A stretch of DNA of 64,000 bases from Artocarpus heterophyllus (taxonomy: Eukaryota > Streptophyta > Magnoliopsida > Rosales > Moraceae). Of the stretch, positions 59,326 to 64,000 are shown piece after piece. The notes under the pieces are model-generated. The model was not told the DNA's origin. It saw only the letters and a list, made by a program, of their open reading frames with translations, and ran no database searches. The position numbers and the translations under genes are program-made. How positions within the stretch are numbered: the stretch's first letter is position 1; each line of letters starts with the position of its first letter. Location of the stretch: assembly GCA_025403435.1 (NCBI GenBank), contig CM046350.1, positions 21,391,661-21,455,660 of the forward strand, written 5' to 3'.

Positions 59326-61265
59326 ATGCAGGCCTCTATTGAAGGGCCACTGATTCAACAAGGAAGACTTGAAGTCCCTCTACCTACAACAAATGCTAAA
59401 GTCTATGCAATGAACAAGGAAGATGCTGAAGAGACCTCAATTGTTGTCACAGGTCAGATTCTTGTTATTGATCAGTATGCTAAAGTTTTGTTTGACACAA
59501 GAGCTATGCGCTCCTTTATATCCACTTATTTTGCAAAGAAGGTAGACAGACCCTAGGATAAGTTGAGACAGGGATTTACGATGTCACTATCCTCCTGAGA
59601 AGTCATGATGTCTACTCATTGGCTACGTGCAGTGCCGATAAAAATTGTTGATAGAGAGCTTTATAGTGATCTAGTAGTGCTTGACAAGTACGACTATGAT
59701 GTGATCCTAGGGATGGATTTTTTAGACAAGTATAATGTATCCATTAAATGTCGAAAGTGACGAGTTGAGTTTAGACCTAAAGGTGAAGAACGATTTGAGT
59801 TTATTGGCAAACCGAGGAAGAAGCAAAGATCTTTTAGTCTATAGTGAAGGCTCATAAAATGTTAGCCAATGGATGTATGGGCTTTCTAGCTAGCATAGTT
59901 GACAAGAAGAAGGAAGAAAAGCTGAAGATTAATGATGTACCAGTTGTTAGAGAATTTAGTGAGGTGTTTCCTGATGATTTGCCAAGGTTACCGCCTAACA
60001 GGGAGATTGAATTTAGGATTGAACTTGTGCCTAGTATAGGGCCTATCTCAAAAGTGCCATATCAAATGGCACCTGTAGAATTGAAAGAATTACATGAGTA
60101 GCTGAAAGAGCTCCTTGAGAAAGGATTTATTCAACCAAGCCATTCACCGTGTGGAGCACCGGCATTAGTTGCGAAGAAGAAGGATGGGTCAATGAGGCTT
60201 TGCATAGACTATCGAGAGCTGAACAAGGTGACTATAAGAAATAAGTATCCGTTGCTGAGGATTGATGATTTGTTTAATCAACTTAAAGGCGCGATAGTTT
60301 TCTCCAAGATCGACTTAAGGTTAGGTTATCACCAATTGAAGATAAAGGAAGAAGAAATTCCTAAGTCTGCTTTTCAGATGAGGTACGATCGCTATGAGTT
60401 TATGGTCATGCCTTTTGCATTGACAAATGCTTCTGCAGCATTTATGGATCTAATGAACTGAGTGTTTAGGGATTTTCTTGATAAATTTGTGATTGTATTT
60501 GTCAATGACATCCTTATTTACTCAAAGTCTCGAGAGGAGCATAGTGAGCATTTGAGGATTATGCTATAAACATTGAAGAATCATCAACTTGATGCCAAAT
60601 TCTCGAAGTGTGAATTCTGGTTAGATCGTGTGATATTCTTGGGCCATGTGATCTCTAAAGATGATGTGAAGGTTGATCCTACAAAAGTGGAAGTTGTTAA
60701 TAGTTGTAGTCGACCAAAGAATGTTAGTAAGATAAGAAATTGCTTAGGGTTAGCAGGATATTATAGGAAGTTTATGAAAGGTTTTTCCAAGTTAGTTATG
60801 CCTCTAACAACACTTACTCAAAAGGGAAAGAAGTTTGAATGGAGTGATGAATGTGAGCAAAGTTTCCAAGAGTTAAAAAGGAGACTAACGAGTGCACCTA
60901 TTTTGACAATTCCAAAAGGCGATGAGGGATTTATGATCTATAGTGATGCTTCAAAAATGGGTCTTGGTGCTATGTTAATGCAACATGAAAAAGTAATAGC
61001 CCAAGCCTCAAGACAGTTGAAAGATAATGAGAAGAAATACCCCACTCATGATTTGGAATTAGCAACCATGGTTTTCACAGTTAAGATCTGAAGGCACTAT
61101 TTGTATGGAGTCCATTGCAAGATTTTCACCGATCATAAGAGCTTGAAGTATTTTTGATGTATAAAGACTTGACTAGGAGGTAGCGAGATGGCTGGAGTTA
61201 GTAAAAGACTATGACCGTGAGATCCTTTATCATCCAAGCAAGGCGAATAATGTGGCTGATGCACT
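59326..61265 (+). pseudogene. Protease - reverse transcriptase - RNase H of element X, with inactivated active sites
   Basis: The protease frame 59326-59556 has the active site as DTRA (59494-59505), with Arg where Gly is invariant. RT spans about 60030-60780: [10 protein letters not shown] at 60198, [13 protein letters not shown], then a stop at 60459, and the catalytic box reads VND (60501-60509) with Asn for the first Asp of the catalytic pair. The RT tail and RNase H follow in 60573-61091 (YSDASKMGLGAML), with a stop at 61089 and a frame change near 61155. The RNase H end DALSRKSS lies at 61256. The substitutions at both active sites make it inactive regardless of the stops. Confidence 0.85.
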
Positions 61266-61650
61266 GAGTAGAAAATCTTCTGTAGCATTGATGTCAATAT
61301 AGGAAAGGTCCCAACCATGGCAAAAGGAGATTGTGGATTTCAGTATAGAGTTGATTTCAAGACAACTATCATCTTTGACTTTGGCTCCGACATTGTTTGA
61401 TGACATCTGAGAGAAACAAGATCGAGATCCGAGTCTTTTGAGGATCAAAAGTGGATTTCAGAGTAGAAAATCTTCTGTGACATTGATGTCAATACAGGAA
61501 AGGTCCCAGGCATGGCAAAAAGAGATTGTGGATTTCGGTATAGAGTTGATTTCAAGACAACTATCATATTTGACTTTGGCTCTGACATTGTTTGATGACA
61601 TTCGACAGAAACAAGATCGAGATCCGAGTCTTCTAAGGATCAAACAGGAG
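61266..61650 (+). repeat. 195-bp in-frame tandem duplication between RNase H and integrase of element X
   Basis: The unit starts GAGTAGAAAATCTTCTGT at 61266 and again at 61461. The length, 195 bases, equals 65 codons, so the frame is kept. The two copies differ at about a dozen positions and have independent stops, so the duplication is old or was inherited from an active parent. The opposite-strand frames at 61230 and 61458 are mirror images of it. Confidence 0.92.
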
Positions 61651-62307
61651 ATAAAAAGGGGAAATGTGATGATTTTCGTGTGTCTGATGATGGAATTTTA
61701 TTTTTCAGAGATCAATTATATGTGTCGAATATTGATGACTTGAGGAAGAAAGCATTGGAAGAAGCTCATGTTACACCTTATTATATGCATCCTAGTTCCA
61801 CTAAGATGTATAATGACATGAGAAACAGTTTTTGGTGGTTCGGAATGAAGAGAGATGTGGCTAAATATGTGAAAAAATGCTTGACCTATCAGCAAGTCAA
61901 GGCAGAACACCAGAGACTAGGAGAAGCATTGTAATCTATGCAGATACCTGAGTAGAAATAGGAAGATATAGCTATAGACTTCATCAATGGGTTACCCAAG
62001 ACTACCAACGGATTCAATGTTATTTGGGTGATAGTCGATGGATTGACAAAATCGGCACATTTTCTACCGGTAAGGATGACGTATTCATTAGAAAAGCTTG
62101 TCCAGCTATATGTTAAGGAGATAGTGAGACTTCAAGGTATTCTTAAATCTATTATCTTGGATAAAGATAATAGATTTACATCACACTTTTGGAAAAGTGT
62201 TCATGCAGCTATAGGAATGAAACTACAGTTTAATACTACCTTTCATCCTTTGGCAGATGGATAGATTAAGAGACTATCAGATAGTAGAGGATATGCTCTG
62301 TGCCTAT
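61651..62307 (+). pseudogene. Integrase of element X, truncated by insertion of element Z
   Basis: The zinc-binding domain reads H...H...CLTYQQ (second Cys of the CxxC lost to Tyr) in 61680-61934. The core follows with IDFINGLPK near 61980, and ILDKDNRFTSHFW near 62153-62193 where the second catalytic Asp belongs. Near 62264-62307 the residual frame still shows an EDMLCAY-like segment and then stops exactly where LTR Z starts, so the rest of integrase lies on the far side of Z. Several stops interrupt the reading. Confidence 0.82.
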
Positions 62308-64000
62308 TGTAACGCCCCTTAGTTCGGACGTCACAGATGTCGTTACATTCTTACATTCTTACTTGTTTAAACTTTAATCATAAACTTAAGTCCAAAACTT
62401 AGACAATACTTTAAATTGTAAATATAACAAAACATACTTAACCAGGATCCATTCATACATATATATTTTTTTATAACTTAACATTGTTTAAAATAACATT
62501 GCTTAACTCATTCCATATCATAATTTATTTTAATAAAATAGATATACCAAGTTGTAAAATCAGGACTTATAAAAAACATCACAACATATCTCATCAATCA
62601 TCATAACATTTAAGACTTACTTACTCCCACAGTTCGACAGGCCGAACATGATCGGCAGGCCGGAGTTCCTCAACCGGCAGGCCGACAGAGGCTTTGCAAA
62701 ACTGGGTTCAAAACTCATCTTCATTCGGCAGGCCAAACCTTTAGACTTCGGCAGGCCAAACCTTTAGACTTCGGTAGGCCGACCGAGCCAAAATCTTTGA
62801 GAAAACTTAAATTTTAAAACAAAACTGTCCTTTGATAAAATATTGCGGAAGTTCATAATTCTTTAAAATGATAAAACAGAATATAAAACCATAGTTTAAA
62901 TATTCTTAAAACTTAACATAAAAATAATGTTTAAAATATAAAACTTGATTTAAAACATAAAACGTTCATCTTGGCGTTTCTTCTGGTTATAATTCATCGT
63001 GCTTTGGGCTCACACGCCTTCCCATGTCCTCCACCTATTCTATGATTTTCTTACCCTTATCTGCAACATGACATAAAGCATGATTAAGCTAATGCTTAGT
63101 AAGTACATATAATTCTCACAATTTAAAACATTACATAAACATCATCATCATCATCATTGTCATCATATCATAAAAGTGCCTTAAGCACAATTTCATAGAA
63201 ACATATCTTTCATTACATTAACCATTTTAAAACTTATTCCATTTTTATCTTAAGAGCCCAAGTGTTGCACCATAAGCATCATCATAAGCGCGCCGTCATG
63301 AGAGGAGAAGGGTAGCTAATCCAAAACCAAACATGACATCATAACATATCATAGCATAACATTAGTGTGCAACACTTATTAGGTGATACATATATACATA
63401 ATTTTCATACTTTGAAACATGTTATCATCATACATACATAACTTTAAATCATGAAAATCTTTCATAAGAAATCCTTTAAGGAAAAATAACCATAAAATCA
63501 TCATGAACATCATTATGAACATATCATCAAATCTTGTAAAAACGTGTCATGTTGCAGGTGAGAATGTACTTACCTTAACGCTAGCTTACTTAACCTTGAT
63601 ATACTTTTGGTGACGACGTCGCGGTCTCGATGTGCTCGCTTCTTTGAGTGTTCATGCCATTTATCCATTTAAAAATATAATAAAATTAATACTTATCATA
63701 AAACATTCATTCATATATATATACATTCATTCATCTCATATTACAAACATAATTCATAACCATAAAAATTGTCATCGCATAAACATGTTATTATGATTTT
63801 TCTTAAATCATAAGAATTACCTTAAACATATAAATACAAACCATACATTTTGAGCATAATTATCTTTTAAATAAAACATTTTCAAACAATTAAATATATA
63901 TATTTTAATTTTCAAAATTCATACAAACACCATATTATCATGCATACCATTATTTCATTATCATAAAATCATTTAAACATACATAACATTTCATAAACAA
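62308..64000 (-). mobile_element. LTR of element Z (minus strand), continues off window
   Basis: It starts TGTAACGCCCC at 62308 within X's integrase. Read on the minus strand it ends GGGGCGTTACA, a normal LTR 3' terminus. Bases 63545-63650 and 63060-63120 match, in reverse, 55040-55165 and 55610-55650 of X's LTR. The 5 bases before it, CCTAT (62303-62307), are the expected target-duplication copy. No primer-binding site is visible on the X side of the LTR in the minus direction, so it is a solo LTR or the 3' LTR of a longer Z. The right end is not in the window. Confidence 0.8.
62633..62783. repeat. Array of six GC-rich dyads in LTR Z, related to the array in LTR Y
   Basis: Copies of the 14-base motif start at 62633, 62651, 62673, 62724, 62747 and 62770. 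The first is TTCGACAGGCCGAA; the others are TCGGCAGGCC variants, some with the right arm changed to CCAAA. The last three are part of a 23-base tandem unit (CTTCGGCAGGCCAAACCTTTAGA without the final bases). Because Z is on the minus strand, the central AG is reversed relative to the host LTR compared with Y; the array also sits much nearer the LTR 3' end than in Y. Confidence 0.9.

Larger units (their letters stand above)
53552..62307 (+). mobile_element. Element X: degenerate Ty3/gypsy chromovirus-like retrotransposon, twice interrupted
   Basis: Order on the plus strand: 5' LTR (53552-58208, split by solo LTR Y), primer-binding site (58213), gag, protease, RT, RNase H and a broken integrase ending at 62307, where element Z begins. 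The 3' half of integrase and the 3' LTR are displaced beyond Z, off window. Stops and frameshifts occur in every domain and catalytic residues are changed, so this copy is much older than the element at 1-6455. Its host insertion must predate both Y and Z. Confidence 0.88.

Overview
The window looks like repeat-rich nuclear DNA from a flowering plant, probably a eudicot. It is AT-rich, with many long A/T runs. Ty3/gypsy retrotransposons of plant type are primed by initiator-tRNA-Met-like sites (TGGTATCAGAG). The one host gene I can defend is a plant-specific TIFY/JAZ gene with an intron. I do not assign a species. I see no RNA gene, organelle insertion or CRISPR array.

Layout. Bases 1-6455 are the front part of a minus-strand, Tekay/Del-like chromovirus: a 1.97-kb LTR at 4489-6455, a primer-binding site, and gag-pol running off the left edge, broken by one in-frame stop in reverse transcriptase. 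Bases 7798-12760 are a tandem duplication of about 0.93 kb. One copy is split by a solo LTR (8520-11490, TSD AGTTT) of a family related to the first element. The second copy keeps the empty target site. Bases 12860-15976 look like another old LTR, with a strong G-run and C-run. The gene island is about 18.9-19.9 kb: a JAZ8/TIFY5A-like repressor of 149 residues in two exons, with a G-box and TATA box upstream.

From 20 to 30 kb there are small DNA transposons and hairpins: a 699-bp hAT-type element with a perfect 8-bp TSD (24534-25232), several MITE-like inverted repeats, an unusually clean 88-bp-arm hairpin (27475-27720) and a decayed LINE fragment. From 30 to 53 kb a noncoding dispersed repeat family (called R here) occurs at least four times. 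Its copies act as empty-site controls for each other. One is split by a 3.0-kb coding-less LTR element (35833-38874), one by a 1.0-kb Mutator-like element with 9-bp TSD (49354-50366), one by a 152-bp MITE (40557-40708). A decayed Athila/Tat-like gag lies at 35.2-35.6 kb.

Bases 53552-64000 are a nest of three LTR elements. Element X (plus strand) has its LTR split by solo LTR Y (55956-58123, TSD TTTAG) and its integrase split by element Z (minus strand, from 62308 to beyond the window). Y and Z both carry an array of a GC-rich dyad, TTCGGCAGGCCGAA, which is absent from X. In Y it recurs eight times at about 21-23 bp, close to two helical turns.

The retroelement genes are not functional as seen. 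Damage includes stops and G-to-A or C-to-T changes at catalytic positions. The best candidates for something undescribed are the dyad arrays shared by two LTR families, the 88-bp-arm hairpin, and the Mutator-like element with a GC-richer core that may be captured gene sequence.
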